A stretch of DNA of 64,000 bases from Geomonas oryzisoli (GCF_018986915.1 NZ_CP076723.1:310001-374000); one strand, 5' to 3'. Positions 25,908-35,655 are shown, numbered from the stretch's first letter. Made by a program: numbers and translations. The notes: generated by a model from the letters alone, not told the origin.

Positions 25908-28478
25908 TTAGAGCTGTTTGGCCTGCATCCGGCCCCGCGGGTTGTGCAGGAAGTTCGCGTTTTCCTTGAGCAGAGCCGTCATCTTCTGCACCGGCACGGG
26001 GCGGCTGAAATAGTACCCCTGCGCCTCCTCGCTCCCCTCGGCCTGCAGCCAGGCGAGCTGCGAGGCGTTTTCCACCCCCTCGGCGATCACCTTGAGCTGC
26101 ATGCTGCGCCCGATGCTGATCACCGCCCGGACCACGGCCGCATTGTCGTTGTCCCGGGCGATGTTGCGGATGAAGGACTGGTCGATCTTGAGCTTGTCCA
26201 CCGGCAGTTTTTTCAGATAGCTGAGGCTGGAATAACCGGTGCCGAAATCGTCGATGGAGAGCTGGAGCCCGAGCGCCTTCATGGCCGCCATGCTCCCCAG
26301 CACCCGCTGCGGGTCGCTCATGATGGTCGCCTCGGTGAGTTCCAGTTCCAGGGACTCCGGGGGGATCCCGGTTTCCAGCAGCGAAGCCTCGATGGTCTCC
26401 TCGAAGTCGCGGTGCTGGAAGAAGCTCGCCGAGAGGTTGACCGCGGCGGACACCTGCCCCAGTCCCTGCTGCTGCCATTGCCGGAGCTGGCGGCACACCG
26501 TCGGGATGATCCACTTGCTGATCTGGTGCAGAAGGCCGCTCTCCTCGGCGATCTGGATGAAATGCTCCGGCATGATCAGGCCGCGTACCGGGTGCTGCCA
26601 GCGGATCAGGGCCTCCATGCTGCGGAAATGGCCGGTGGCGAGGTCCACCTTGGGCTGGTAGTGCAGCACGAATTCCTCATGTTCCAGTGCGTGGCGCAAC
26701 TCGGCTTCCAGGGCGAAGCGTTCGTGCGCCATCTCGTTCAGCTTGTGGGTGAAGAACTGGAAGTTGTTTCCGCCACATTTCTTGGCGTGGTACATGGCGA
26801 TGTCGGCGTGCTTCAAAAGGGCCAGGTAATCTTTGCCGTCCTCGGGGTAGAGGCTGATGCCGATGCTGGGGGTCACGACTACGTTGGTTCCCTGCAACGG
26901 GAACCCGGCGTTGACGATCTTCTCAGCCACGACGCTGGTTTGGTTTGCCCCGCAGTCCCAGAGCACCACCACGAACTCGTCGCCGCCCAACCGGGCCACC
27001 ACGTCACAGGAGCGGGTGCAGTCACCAAGCTTGCGTGCTACCGATTGCAGCAGCCGGTCCCCCACGTCGTGCCCCATGGAATCGTTGATCTGCTTGAACC
27101 CGTCGATGTCCAGGAACAAAAGGGCCACGCTGGTCCGCGTTTTCTGGGCCACCCTGAGGACGTCCTCGATCCTCGCGTAGAGGGTGCTGCGGTTGGGCAG
27201 CTTGGTGAGCGGGTCGTGGTGGGCGAGGAAGAAGATGTTCTCCTCGGCGCGCTTGATCTCGGTGATGTCGAGGATGAAGCCGTCCAGGCGCGAGATGGTG
27301 ACCCGGTTCCCCTTGCGGGTGCGCTGCACCGCGCAGTTGTTGAGGATCCAGCGTATCGAGCCGTCCTTGTGCACGATCCGGTGCCGGATCGGGTCCTGGT
27401 CTTCGCCGGCGAAGATGCTGTTCAGGAACTGGACCACCTGGTTGCGGTCCTCCTCGTGGATCATGGTGAACCACAAGAGGGGATCCCGGTAGTACTCCTC
27501 CGGACTGTAGCCGGTGATGTCCAGGCACTTGGGGCTGTGGTAGACGGACTTGATGTCTCCGTCCTCGAAACGGACGCTGTAGACGTACTCGTTGATGTTG
27601 CTCACGATGGTGCGGCACTGCTCTTCGCTCTTCAGCAGTGCGTCTTCGGCGTTCTTGCGGACGGTGATGTCCCGGATGTTGAACTGCAGCACCTTGCTCC
27701 GGTCGATGCGGTAGCCGGTGACGACAACCTCTACGATCAAGCTGCGGCCGTCGCGGGTGACCAGGCGCAGGTCGTCGTTGTGCAGGTAATCGCGGTGCTG
27801 GAGCACGGCGAACTCGGTTTCGCCGGCCGCCATTGTCGACAGCGGCGGGACTTCCCAGAGTAGCCTCCCCACCAACTCTTCCCGCGGGTATCCCAGCATC
27901 TCGATGAGGAACGGATTGACATCGTAGATCTCGCCGGTCATGGCATCGACGAGCATGATGCCGTCCTTGGCTGCCTCGAACAGACCCCGATAGCGCGCCT
28001 CGGAGATCTGCAGCGCCTTGGCGGCCCTTTCGCTTTCGGTGATACCGATCAGGGCGAGCCTGATCTCGGAGCCGTCGCGACAGGGAAGCGCTTCGATCCT
28101 CAGCTGTTGCAGGGCGTTGCCGGCATCGGACAGGAGTGCGTTGCAGGAGCTTCTCTGGTTGGAGGCGAGCAGGCGTTCGAAAAACTCGGCCAGGGGAGGG
28201 CGCGAGCTCTCGCTGAACAGGTCGGCGAAGTTACGCCCGAGGAGGAAGGCCCGCTCCACCCCGAGCATCTCCGCCCCGGTAAGGTTGACGGCGTGGATCA
28301 CCCCGAAACGGTCCAGGGTGAGGTGGGCAACCGGCGCGTTCTCATAAAGGTCGGTGTACAGCTTGAGTTCTGCGGCAAGATCTTTGCCGGGAAGGCGCGC
28401 CGCCTTGGCGACCTTTTTCGAGCTGCTCTTTTCGGAACGAATCCTGGGGCTGCTCTTCGTCCCTACTGCTCCGCTCAT
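25908..28478 (-). CDS. PAS-PAS-PAS-GGDEF-EAL cyclic-di-GMP signalling protein
   Basis: Cytoplasmic protein of 856 residues without obvious membrane segments. Order: PAS about 40-150, PAS about 155-270, PAS/PAC about 285-410, GGDEF about 420-580 with an intact RLGGDEF active loop, EAL about 595-845 with EALIRW, ELTEA, DDFGTGYSS and VIAEGVE all present. Both diguanylate cyclase and phosphodiesterase activities are therefore possible, controlled by PAS signals. I chose the start at 28478 (CGGAGGAGCCC immediately upstream); the frame is open 150 bp further but lacks a better site. Monocistronic, convergent with the stress cluster. Confidence 0.9.
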   Translation of the reverse strand: MSGAVGTKSSPRIRSEKSSSKKVAKAARLPGKDLAAELKLYTDLYENAPVAHLTLDRFGVIHAVNLTGAEMLGVERAFLLGRNFADLFSESSRPPLAEFFERLLASNQRSSCNALLSDAGNALQQLRIEALPCRDGSEIRLALIGITESERAAKALQISEARYRGLFEAAKDGIMLVDAMTGEIYDVNPFLIEMLGYPREELVGRLLWEVPPLSTMAAGETEFAVLQHRDYLHNDDLRLVTRDGRSLIVEVVVTGYRIDRSKVLQFNIRDITVRKNAEDALLKSEEQCRTIVSNINEYVYSVRFEDGDIKSVYHSPKCLDITGYSPEEYYRDPLLWFTMIHEEDRNQVVQFLNSIFAGEDQDPIRHRIVHKDGSIRWILNNCAVQRTRKGNRVTISRLDGFILDITEIKRAEENIFFLAHHDPLTKLPNRSTLYARIEDVLRVAQKTRTSVALLFLDIDGFKQINDSMGHDVGDRLLQSVARKLGDCTRSCDVVARLGGDEFVVVLWDCGANQTSVVAEKIVNAGFPLQGTNVVVTPSIGISLYPEDGKDYLALLKHADIAMYHAKKCGGNNFQFFTHKLNEMAHERFALEAELRHALEHEEFVLHYQPKVDLATGHFRSMEALIRWQHPVRGLIMPEHFIQIAEESGLLHQISKWIIPTVCRQLRQWQQQGLGQVSAAVNLSASFFQHRDFEETIEASLLETGIPPESLELELTEATIMSDPQRVLGSMAAMKALGLQLSIDDFGTGYSSLSYLKKLPVDKLKIDQSFIRNIARDNDNAAVVRAVISIGRSMQLKVIAEGVENASQLAWLQAEGSEEAQGYYFSRPVPVQKMTALLKENANFLHNPRGRMQAKQL

Positions 28479-28729
28479 GGGCTCCTCCGTGTTTTCGGCC
28501 AAATGAGTTGTGGGGCTACTGTCGGTGCTGTGATTTCGAACCATTGCCAGGGCGCCGCCGGCGGCACTTCTAATTGGACCGCCCGGCCGGCGTTTATTAT
28601 GATAAAAATGATAAGGGAAAAGGAGCAAAAGTGCACCGGGAATTATCGAAACGAAGCTTCATTCATCCCCCTCAATGGGCGGTATTTCAGCATGTTGCCG
28701 GGGACGGCAGCTAAAACGGGACGCGCCGC

Positions 28730-30256
28730 ATGATCGATGACCTGGAAGTGTTGCCTGATACCGAGGAAAACCGGCTGCTTGCGGCGAGGGTGCATCCTAA
28801 GGGGTGGCAGAACCCGGAGCCGTCGGGTCGTTACAACCTGGTGGTCGTTGGTGCCGGGACCGCGGGGCTGGTCTGCGCTGCGGGCGCCGCCGGGCTGGGG
28901 GCACGGGTCGCCCTCATCGAGCGAGGCTATCTGGGCGGCGACTGCCTGAACGTCGGCTGCGTTCCTTCCAAGGGGCTCCTGCATGCCGCCCGCGCCGTCT
29001 TCGATGCCCGCTCCGGCGCCGCCTTCGGAGCCGGTGCGGGCGAGGGGGGTGACCCTGATTTCGGCGCGGCCATGGAGCGGATGCGGCGCCTGCGGGCGGA
29101 TATCGGACGGCACGACGCGGCGCTGCGCTTCCGGGACGAGCTTGGCGTCGACGTCTTCTTCGGAGCTGCGCGCTTCATCGCGGCGGATCGCGTCGAGGTG
29201 GCCGGCGCTGAGCTAAGTTTCGCCCGTGCCGCCCTCTGCAGCGGCGCCCGCGCCGCCGTTCCCCCGATCCCCGGGCTGGAGGAGGCGGGATATCTCACCA
29301 ATGAGACGGTCTTTTCGCTCACGAAGCTCCCGGCGACCTTGGCCGTGATCGGGGGCGGCCCGATCGGCTGCGAGTTGGCCCAAGCCTTCGCCCGCTTCGG
29401 GTCCACGGTGACCCTCGTCGAGCCGGGGGGGCAGCTTCTTGGCCGCGACGACCCGGATGCCGCCGCCATACTGCGGGATGCCTTTAGCCGCGAGGGGATC
29501 GCGCTGCACCTGGGGACGCAGGCGATCGCCGTGGAGCGACGCGGCGGCGTCACAGTCCTGCAGCTCGAGCGGGAAGGCGCGCGGTTCGAGGTCCCGGTCG
29601 AGGCTATCCTGGTCGCTGCCGGCCGCGCCCCCAACATCGAGGGGCTGGGGCTCGAGGCGGCGGGGATAGCCTGGGACCGAAACGGGGTCACGGTGAGCGA
29701 AACCCTGCAGACCTCCAACCCGCGGGTCTACGCGGCGGGTGACGTCTGCTCGCGCTTTCGCTTCACCCACACGGCGGACGCCCAGGCGCGCATCGTGATC
29801 GCCAACGCGCTCTTCAAGGGGCGCCGCAAGCACACCTCGCTCACCATCCCCTGGTGCACCTACACCGATCCCGAGGTCGCCCACGTGGGTATGTACCCGG
29901 CGGATGCCGCCGCCCGCGGCATCGAGGTCGACACGCTCACGGTCCCCTTCACGGAGGTGGACCGCGCCGTCCTGGACGGCGAGGAACGGGGCTTCGCCCG
30001 GGTGCACCTGAAGAAGGGGAGCGACAGCATCCTGGGCGCGACCATCGTGGCCCGGCACGCTGGGGAGATGATCAGCGAGATCACCCTCGCCATCGGCTCC
30101 GGGCTCGGTCTTGCCGCCATCGGCAACACCATCCACCCCTATCCCACCCAGTCCGAATCGTGGCGCAAACTTGCCGACGCCTACCAGCGCCGCCGGCTCA
30201 CCCCCCTGGTACAGCGGATCCTGCGCGCCTGGCTCTGCTGGCAAAGAAAATGGTAA
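28730..30256 (+). CDS. Flavin pyridine nucleotide-disulfide oxidoreductase (MerA-like, not a true mercuric reductase)
   Basis: A 508-residue FAD enzyme with FAD motif VVVGAGTAGL (about 38-47), redox-active disulfide C72/C77 in GGDCLNVGCVPSK, NAD(P) motif VIGGGPIGCELA and the second FAD motif VYAAGDVC. The C-terminal dimerisation domain has the catalytic His in TIHPYPTQSE. The vicinal Cys pair at the C-terminus of mercuric reductases is absent, so mercury reduction is unlikely. Lipoamide dehydrogenases usually carry HAHPTxSE at this site, so an E3 role for the PDH complex 0.8 kb downstream is uncertain. A VTT membrane protein gene follows after 62 bp. Confidence 0.85.
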   Translation: MIDDLEVLPDTEENRLLAARVHPKGWQNPEPSGRYNLVVVGAGTAGLVCAAGAAGLGARVALIERGYLGGDCLNVGCVPSKGLLHAARAVFDARSGAAFGAGAGEGGDPDFGAAMERMRRLRADIGRHDAALRFRDELGVDVFFGAARFIAADRVEVAGAELSFARAALCSGARAAVPPIPGLEEAGYLTNETVFSLTKLPATLAVIGGGPIGCELAQAFARFGSTVTLVEPGGQLLGRDDPDAAAILRDAFSREGIALHLGTQAIAVERRGGVTVLQLEREGARFEVPVEAILVAAGRAPNIEGLGLEAAGIAWDRNGVTVSETLQTSNPRVYAAGDVCSRFRFTHTADAQARIVIANALFKGRRKHTSLTIPWCTYTDPEVAHVGMYPADAAARGIEVDTLTVPFTEVDRAVLDGEERGFARVHLKKGSDSILGATIVARHAGEMISEITLAIGSGLGLAAIGNTIHPYPTQSESWRKLADAYQRRRLTPLVQRILRAWLCWQRKW

Positions 30257-30318
30257 CGCCCGGGGCGCGGATATGTTAAAACCTGCATACTCTACCGCCG
30301 CAGGAGCCATCAAACCCC

Positions 30319-31002
30319 ATGAACCTGAAAAAGATGCTGATCGTCGTGGCCGCCGCCGGCGCCGCGGCACTGTTCTTCTATCTCGACCTGCAGCGCTTCC
30401 TCACCCTGGCGGCGCTCAAGGCGAACCGGCAGGCCCTCGCAGGGTACTACGCGGCACATCAGGGGACGAGCGTCGCCCTGTTCATGGCGATCTACATCCT
30501 GCAGACCGCCCTGTCCCTCCCCGGCGCCGCCGTCCTGTCGCTGGCCGCGGGCGCGCTCTTCGGGGTGCTGGCCGGGACCGTCTACGCGGTCTGCGCCGCC
30601 ACCATCGGGGCGACGCTGGCGTTCCTGGTCACCCGCTACCTGCTCAGGGATGCGGTAGCCGGCCGGTTCGGCGCCCGGCTCGAGGGGCTCAACCGCGAGC
30701 TCGAGCAGCGCGGCTGGAACTACCTGCTGTTTTTGCGGCTCGTGCCGCTCTTTCCCTTTTTCCTGATCAATCTCGCCGCAGGCCTCACCCGGCTGCCGCT
30801 GCGGGTCTTCGTGCTGGGGACCCTGGTCGGTATCATCCCGGGGGGCTTCGTCTTCGTCAATGCCGGCGCGAGCCTCGCCGCCATCGATTCCCTTGCCGAC
30901 GTCGCCTCGCCCAGGGTGCTCGGCTCCTTTGCCCTCCTGGGGCTGTTCGCCCTGGTACCGGTCTTTTACGGTAAGCTGAAACAACGGCAGAATCGCTTTT
31001 GA
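30319..31002 (+). CDS. TVP38/TMEM64 (VTT/SNARE-associated) membrane protein
   Basis: A 227-residue polytopic inner-membrane protein with a VTT domain: SLPGAAVLSLAAGALFGVLAG (family motif), RYLLRD, then LRLVPLFPFFLINLAAGLT and the GTLVGIIPGGFVFVNAG re-entrant motif. Related to DedA and TMEM64 proteins, implicated in lipid scrambling or transport. It follows the disulfide reductase with a short gap; the two often sit together in related bacteria. Its stop overlaps the promoter of the PDH operon. Confidence 0.88.
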   Translation: MNLKKMLIVVAAAGAAALFFYLDLQRFLTLAALKANRQALAGYYAAHQGTSVALFMAIYILQTALSLPGAAVLSLAAGALFGVLAGTVYAVCAATIGATLAFLVTRYLLRDAVAGRFGARLEGLNRELEQRGWNYLLFLRLVPLFPFFLINLAAGLTRLPLRVFVLGTLVGIIPGGFVFVNAGASLAAIDSLADVASPRVLGSFALLGLFALVPVFYGKLKQRQNRF

Positions 31003-31027
31003 CATACTGCAAGTGTCCGTTTACACT
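30999..31027 (+). promoter_or_regulatory. Sigma70-type promoter of the PDH operon
   Basis: TTGACA (30999-31004), 17-bp spacer, TACACT (31022-31027). The -35 box overlaps the stop of the upstream gene; the E1alpha start is 42 bp beyond the -10. Confidence 0.7.
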
Positions 31028-31068
31028 CTCCTAATTGCCGACCTCCCATTTTAATAAGTGAGCGTGCC

Positions 31069-32124
31069 ATGCCGGAAGTGTTGCTTGCCGATTTTCAGAT
31101 CAAACGCCTGGAAGTCCTGAACGAGAAGGGGGAGACGGACCCGGAGTTGCTGCCGGAACTCTCCGACGCCGAGATGTGGCGCCTGTACGAGCTGATGCTG
31201 CTCTCGCGCATCTTCGACGAGCGCGCCGTGGCCCTGCAGCGCGAGGGGCGTATCGGCACCTATCCCCCCATCCGCGGGCAGGAGGCCGCCCAGGTCGGCA
31301 GCGCTTTCGCCCTGACCTCCAAGGACTGGCTCTTCCCTTCTTTTCGGGAGATGGGCGCGCACCTGACACTGGGCTACCCGATCCCGCAACTGCTGCAGTA
31401 CTGGGGCGGCGACGAGCGGTCCCAGAAGGTGCCGCCGGGATTGAACATCTTCCCCTTCTGCGTCGCCGTGGGGAGCCAGATCCCGCAGGCCGCGGGGGCG
31501 GCCCTCGCCGCGCGCTACCGGCGCGACCCCGTGGCGGTGGTTACCTACTTCGGCGACGGCGCCACCTCCAAGGGAGACTTCCACGAGGCGATGAACCTCG
31601 CCGGCGTTTTCAGCCTCCCCCTGGTCTTTATCTGCCAGAACAACCAGTGGGCCATCTCCATCCCGCTCAAGGGGCAGACGGCCTCCGCTTCCCTGGCGCA
31701 GAAAGCCATCGCCTACGGTTTCCCCGGCGTGCAGGTGGACGGCAACGACGTCTTCGCCGTGTACCGGGCCACCCGCGAGGCGGTGGAAAAGGCCAGAAGC
31801 GGCGCCGGCCCCACCTTCATCGAATGTCTCACCTACCGCATGGCGGACCATACCACCGCCGACGATGCCGGACGCTACCGCTCCGGGGAAGAGGTCACCT
31901 TCTGGGCAGCGCGCGACCCGATCCTGCGCCTGGAGCGTTTCCTGGAGGGGCGCGGGCTCTGGACCCCGCAAAAGCGTGAGGAGGCCGCGGCGCAGGCCGC
32001 CGCCACCGTCGATGCCGGGGTGGCGCAGATGGAGGCAGCGCCCCCGCCCGCCGCGGCGGAACTCTTCGACGAGGTCCTCGCCACGCTGACCCCGCGCCAG
32101 GCAGGGCAAAGGAAGGTGCGCTGA
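31069..32124 (+). CDS. pdhA: Pyruvate dehydrogenase E1 component alpha subunit (or related 2-oxoacid dehydrogenase)
   Basis: A 351-residue thiamine diphosphate enzyme subunit that, with E1beta, decarboxylates a 2-oxoacid and acylates E2 lipoamide. The ThDP/Mg motif is clear: YFGDGATSKGDFHEAMNLA ... ICQNNQW. The LLSRIFDERAVALQREGRIG and RYRSGEE segments are typical of Bacillus-type E1alpha. Its stop shares one base with the E1beta start (TGATG). Pyruvate is the likely substrate by resemblance; branched-chain or acetoin substrates cannot be excluded. Confidence 0.9.
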   Translation: MPEVLLADFQIKRLEVLNEKGETDPELLPELSDAEMWRLYELMLLSRIFDERAVALQREGRIGTYPPIRGQEAAQVGSAFALTSKDWLFPSFREMGAHLTLGYPIPQLLQYWGGDERSQKVPPGLNIFPFCVAVGSQIPQAAGAALAARYRRDPVAVVTYFGDGATSKGDFHEAMNLAGVFSLPLVFICQNNQWAISIPLKGQTASASLAQKAIAYGFPGVQVDGNDVFAVYRATREAVEKARSGAGPTFIECLTYRMADHTTADDAGRYRSGEEVTFWAARDPILRLERFLEGRGLWTPQKREEAAAQAAATVDAGVAQMEAAPPPAAAELFDEVLATLTPRQAGQRKVR

Positions 32125-33086
32125 TGGCCCAGCTCAACATGGTACAGGCGATCAACCAGGCGCTGGCCCAGGAGATGGCGCGCGACGACCGGGTGCTGCT
32201 GCTGGGCGAGGACGTGGGACGCGACGGCGGCGTGTTCCGGGTCACGGAGGGGCTCCTGGAGCGCTTCGGCCGGGAGCGCGTGCTGGATACCCCGCTGTGC
32301 GAATCCGGCATCATGGGGGCGGCCATCGGCATGGCGGCCTACGGCCTGCGGCCGGTGCCGGAAATCCAGTTTCTCGGCTTCACCTATTCCGCCTTCGAAC
32401 AGCTCTTCGCCCATGCCGCCCGGCTGCGTTCCCGCTCCCGCGGCCGCTACAGCTGCCCATTGGTGGTGCGCACCCCGTACGGCGGTGGTATCAAGGCGCC
32501 GGAATTGCACGAGGAGAGCACCGAGGCGCTCTTTTGCCAGGTCCCGGGGCTGAAGGTGGTGGTGCCTTCCGGGCCCTACCTCGCCAAGGGGCTCTTGCTG
32601 GCGGCGCTGCGCGATCCCGATCCGGTGCTGTTCCTGGAGCCGACCCGGCTCTATCGCCTTTTGCGCGAGGAGGTGCCGGAAGGGGAGTACCTGGTGGAAC
32701 TCGGCAAGGCCCGGGTGGCGCGACCGGGGAACTCGCTCACCGTGGTGGCCTGGGGCAGCATGCTGGAGCGGGTGCTGAAGGCGGTCGAGGGGTACGACGC
32801 GGAGGTGCTGGACCTCATGACCCTGAACCCCTTTGACAGCGAGGCGATCGTCACCTCGGTGCGGAAGACCGGGAGGCTCGTGATCGTGCACGAGGCGGCC
32901 AAGACCTGCGGCTTCGGCGCCGAGATAGCGGCGACCGTCGCCGAGGAGGCGATCCTGCACCTGCGCGCCCCCATCCTGCGGGTGACCGCGCCGGACGTCC
33001 CGGTCCCCCTGGCGAAATTGATCGACCACTACCTCCCCGGTTTGCAGCAGATCCGGAGCGCCCTGGACGAAGTGCTGCAGTACTAG
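32124..33086 (+). CDS. pdhB: Pyruvate dehydrogenase E1 component beta subunit
   Basis: A 320-residue E1beta with LLLGEDVGRDGGVFRVTEGL, DTPLCESGIMGAAIGMA (ThDP-activating Glu region), PYGGGIKAPELHEES and a transketolase C-terminal domain (LVIVHEAAKTCGFGAEIAA). Forms the alpha2beta2 E1 with the overlapping upstream gene. E2 follows after a 145-bp gap filled by a GC-rich repeat. Confidence 0.92.
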   Translation: MAQLNMVQAINQALAQEMARDDRVLLLGEDVGRDGGVFRVTEGLLERFGRERVLDTPLCESGIMGAAIGMAAYGLRPVPEIQFLGFTYSAFEQLFAHAARLRSRSRGRYSCPLVVRTPYGGGIKAPELHEESTEALFCQVPGLKVVVPSGPYLAKGLLLAALRDPDPVLFLEPTRLYRLLREEVPEGEYLVELGKARVARPGNSLTVVAWGSMLERVLKAVEGYDAEVLDLMTLNPFDSEAIVTSVRKTGRLVIVHEAAKTCGFGAEIAATVAEEAILHLRAPILRVTAPDVPVPLAKLIDHYLPGLQQIRSALDEVLQY

Positions 33087-33096
33087 CCCTTACTGT

Positions 33097-33192
33097 CCCC
33101 TCCCCCGGAGGGGGAGGGTTAGGGAGGGGGCCCGCAGCGGCTCTCGCAACCCTTCCCCCCCTCCCAACCTCCCCCCTCCGGGGGGAGGAGCC
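33097..33192. repeat. GC-rich hairpin repeat inside the PDH operon
   Basis: CCCTCCCCCGGAGGGGGAGG, a G-run, about 20 bp variable centre, then CCCTTCCCCCCCTCCCAACC and CCCCTCCGGGGGGAGG. Same general design as the other GC-rich elements. It separates E1beta from E2 and could attenuate or stabilise part of the transcript. Confidence 0.75.
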
Positions 33193-33231
33193 ATGGACGT
33201 CGGACGGACGGGATTTCAAGGAGAATTACGC

Positions 33232-34563
33232 ATGGCTTTCGACTTCAAACTTCCGGACCTGGGCGAAGGGATCGCCGAGGTGGAGCTGCGCCGCTGGCTG
33301 GTCGCCGAGGGGGACGAGGTCCGCGAGCACCAGCCGCTGCTGGAGGTGGAGACCGACAAGGCGGTGGTGGAAGTCCCGTCGCCCCGCTCGGGCGTCGTGT
33401 CGGGACTGCGCCATGAGGAGGGGGAGACGGTCAAGGTGGGCGAGACCCTGCTGAGCCTGGCGGAGCGCCAGGCGGAACCGGCGTCGCAGGCGCTGTCCCA
33501 AGCGCAGGGAGAGCCGGAGCAGCAAGCGCGGCCGCAACCTGCACCCCAAGCGCAGGCGCAGGCGCAGGCACCGCGGCCGGCCTCGGTGGGGATCGTGGGA
33601 TCCCTCCCGGAGGCGGAGGAAGAGCCACATCCCGTAACGGCCGGCATGGCGGGGGAGCCCGCCGTGCCGGTCCCGGCGGCCAAAGCCGCGGCAGGCTCCG
33701 GCGAATTCGACGGGCTGGCGACGCCGATGGTGCGCAAGCTGGCGCGCGAGCGCGGCATCGATCTCAGGAGCATCAAGGGGAGCGGGCCGCGCGGCTGCAT
33801 CAGGCCCGAGGACCTGGAGCGCCAGCTCCCTGCGGCAGCCAAGGTCATGGGGGGCGCCGGGGCGGAGGAGCGGGTGCCGCTGCGCGGCCTGCGTCGCACC
33901 ATCGCCCGCAACGTGGCCGCCTCCCAGCGGACCACCGCCTTCGTGACCAGCATGGAAGAGGTTGATATTACGGATATCTTCGAGATGCGCATCCGCGAGC
34001 AGGGGGAGGTGGAGTCGCGCGGCACCCATCTCACCTTCCTCCCCTTCTTCATGAAGGCCGTGCAGCATGCGCTGAAGGAGCACCCGCTGCTGAACGCCTC
34101 CATCGACGACGAGGCGCAGGAGCTGGTGCTGAAGCGCCACTACCACTTCGGGATCGCCGTGGACACGCCGGAAGGTCTCATGGTTCCGGTAATCCGGGAC
34201 GTGGACAAGAAGAGCATCATCGAGCTGGCCCAGGCGATCCAGGAACTGGGGCGCAAGGCCCGCGAACGGAAGATCGCCCTCGATGAGCTGAAGGGAAGCA
34301 GTTTCACCATCACCAATTACGGGCACTTCGGCGGCACCTTCGCCACCCCCATCATCAACTGGCCCGACGTCGCCATCATGGGCTTCGGGCGCATCGTGGA
34401 GCGTCCCTGGGTGCACCGGGGGCAGATCGCCATCAGGAAGATCCTCCCTCTCTCCCTCACCTTCGACCACCGGGCCACCGACGGCGCCGACGCCGCGAGG
34501 TTCCTGGGGAAGGTGCTGCGCTACCTGGAAGACCCCGCCCTGCTGTTCCTGGACTGCGGCTAG
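33232..34563 (+). CDS. pdhC: Dihydrolipoamide acyltransferase (E2 of the PDH complex)
   Basis: A 443-residue E2: one N-terminal lipoyl domain (1-80; lipoylated K43 in VETDKAVVEV), an Ala/Gln/Pro-rich flexible linker (about 82-150), a peripheral-subunit-binding domain (about 160-195, ATPMVRKLARERGIDLRSI) and the catalytic domain with DHRATDGADAARFL. Transfers acetyl from lipoamide to CoA and forms the complex core. Start 33232 has AAGGAGAATTACGC upstream; the upstream in-frame ATG lies at the repeat. No canonical E3 gene is adjacent. Confidence 0.93.
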   Translation: MAFDFKLPDLGEGIAEVELRRWLVAEGDEVREHQPLLEVETDKAVVEVPSPRSGVVSGLRHEEGETVKVGETLLSLAERQAEPASQALSQAQGEPEQQARPQPAPQAQAQAQAPRPASVGIVGSLPEAEEEPHPVTAGMAGEPAVPVPAAKAAAGSGEFDGLATPMVRKLARERGIDLRSIKGSGPRGCIRPEDLERQLPAAAKVMGGAGAEERVPLRGLRRTIARNVAASQRTTAFVTSMEEVDITDIFEMRIREQGEVESRGTHLTFLPFFMKAVQHALKEHPLLNASIDDEAQELVLKRHYHFGIAVDTPEGLMVPVIRDVDKKSIIELAQAIQELGRKARERKIALDELKGSSFTITNYGHFGGTFATPIINWPDVAIMGFGRIVERPWVHRGQIAIRKILPLSLTFDHRATDGADAARFLGKVLRYLEDPALLFLDCG

Positions 34564-34646
34564 GCTGGCCACCCCTGCAACCTCTTTGTTGTTTTATTCA
34601 ATGAAAATGGTAGAGTGGGGCGCGCAATCTTGCCCCGAGGTATCCC

Positions 34647-35483
34647 ATGGCTCATCCTTCCATAACCTGTCCCGAATGTGGCCGCGCCACCGACGCCAGG
34701 TACTCCTCGTGCCTTTGGTGCGGCGCCGCCCTGCCGCGCTCCGGCGGTAGGGTGATCGAGGTGATCCGCGGCGACAGGGGGGGCTATCTTGTCATCAACG
34801 CCATCATTGTCGCCAACGTCGCCTATTATCTCCTGTCGCTGCTGATCTCCAGCAGGACCTCGCTTGGCGGCGGCTTGTTCGGCTTCCTATCCCCGGACGA
34901 CAACAGCCTCGCGCTACTGGGCGCCACCGGGACCTACCCCGTGTACCGGTTCGGTCTCTGGACCCTCGTCTCGGCCAACTACCTGCACGGCGGTGCGTTG
35001 CACATCCTCTTCAACATGATGGCGCTGCGGCAGATCGGCCCCTGGGTCTGCGCCGAGTTCGGCGCGAGCCGCATGTTCGTCATCTACACGGTAAGCGGCA
35101 TCGCGGGGTACCTCCTCTCCGTGCTGGCCGGCGTCCCCTTCACCATCGGCGCCTCGGCCGCGGTCTGCGGCCTGATCGGCGCCCTGTTCTACTTCGGTAA
35201 AAGCCGCGGCGGCAACTACGGCCAGGCCGTGTCGCGCGAGGTGAGCGGCTGGCTGATCAGCCTGGTCGTCTTCGGCCTCATCATGCCCGGCATCAACAAC
35301 TGGGGGCATGGCGGCGGCATCGTCGGCGGCATCATCGCGGCAAAGCTGCTGGGTTACCGGGAGCGGAGCCGCGAGACGGCGCTGCACCACGCGGCCGCGC
35401 TGTTCTGCCTGCTCCTCACCGTTGCCGTCCTCGCCTACGGCACCTGGAAAGGCGTGCTGGTTCTCTCCTACCGCAATTTCTGA
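34647..35483 (+). CDS. Rhomboid-family intramembrane serine protease with N-terminal zinc ribbon
   Basis: A 278-residue protein: a short cytoplasmic zinc ribbon (CPEC at 8-11, CLWC at 22-25), then about seven membrane segments. Rhomboid motifs are present: HGGALHILFNM (H114, H119, N123), nucleophile S170 in TIGASAAVCG and H221 in NNWGHGGGIVGG. The catalytic dyad is complete, so it should be active. The usual GxSG is GASA here, a tolerated variation. GAGGTATCCC precedes the start. Substrates are unknown. Confidence 0.9.
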   Translation: MAHPSITCPECGRATDARYSSCLWCGAALPRSGGRVIEVIRGDRGGYLVINAIIVANVAYYLLSLLISSRTSLGGGLFGFLSPDDNSLALLGATGTYPVYRFGLWTLVSANYLHGGALHILFNMMALRQIGPWVCAEFGASRMFVIYTVSGIAGYLLSVLAGVPFTIGASAAVCGLIGALFYFGKSRGGNYGQAVSREVSGWLISLVVFGLIMPGINNWGHGGGIVGGIIAAKLLGYRERSRETALHHAAALFCLLLTVAVLAYGTWKGVLVLSYRNF

Positions 35484-35655
35484 CCCCGTTTCCCCCCGCT
35501 GCGCAGGCTCGTCGGGCAGCCGGTCCGTCGTCACAGCCGGGGCGAATTCCGCCCTGTCGGCGGTGGTGCCACCCGCGAGGATTTCCCGCCCCGCCCTTTG
35601 TCTGCCGCTATCAAACCGCCGCCGCCCCGATTGGCTTCGTCTAATGCGTAACTGC

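Noticed and set aside
28730-30256. Mercuric reductase (merA)
   Set aside because: The C-terminal vicinal Cys pair needed for Hg(II) handling is missing, there is no N-terminal HMA domain, and no merR/merT genes are nearby.
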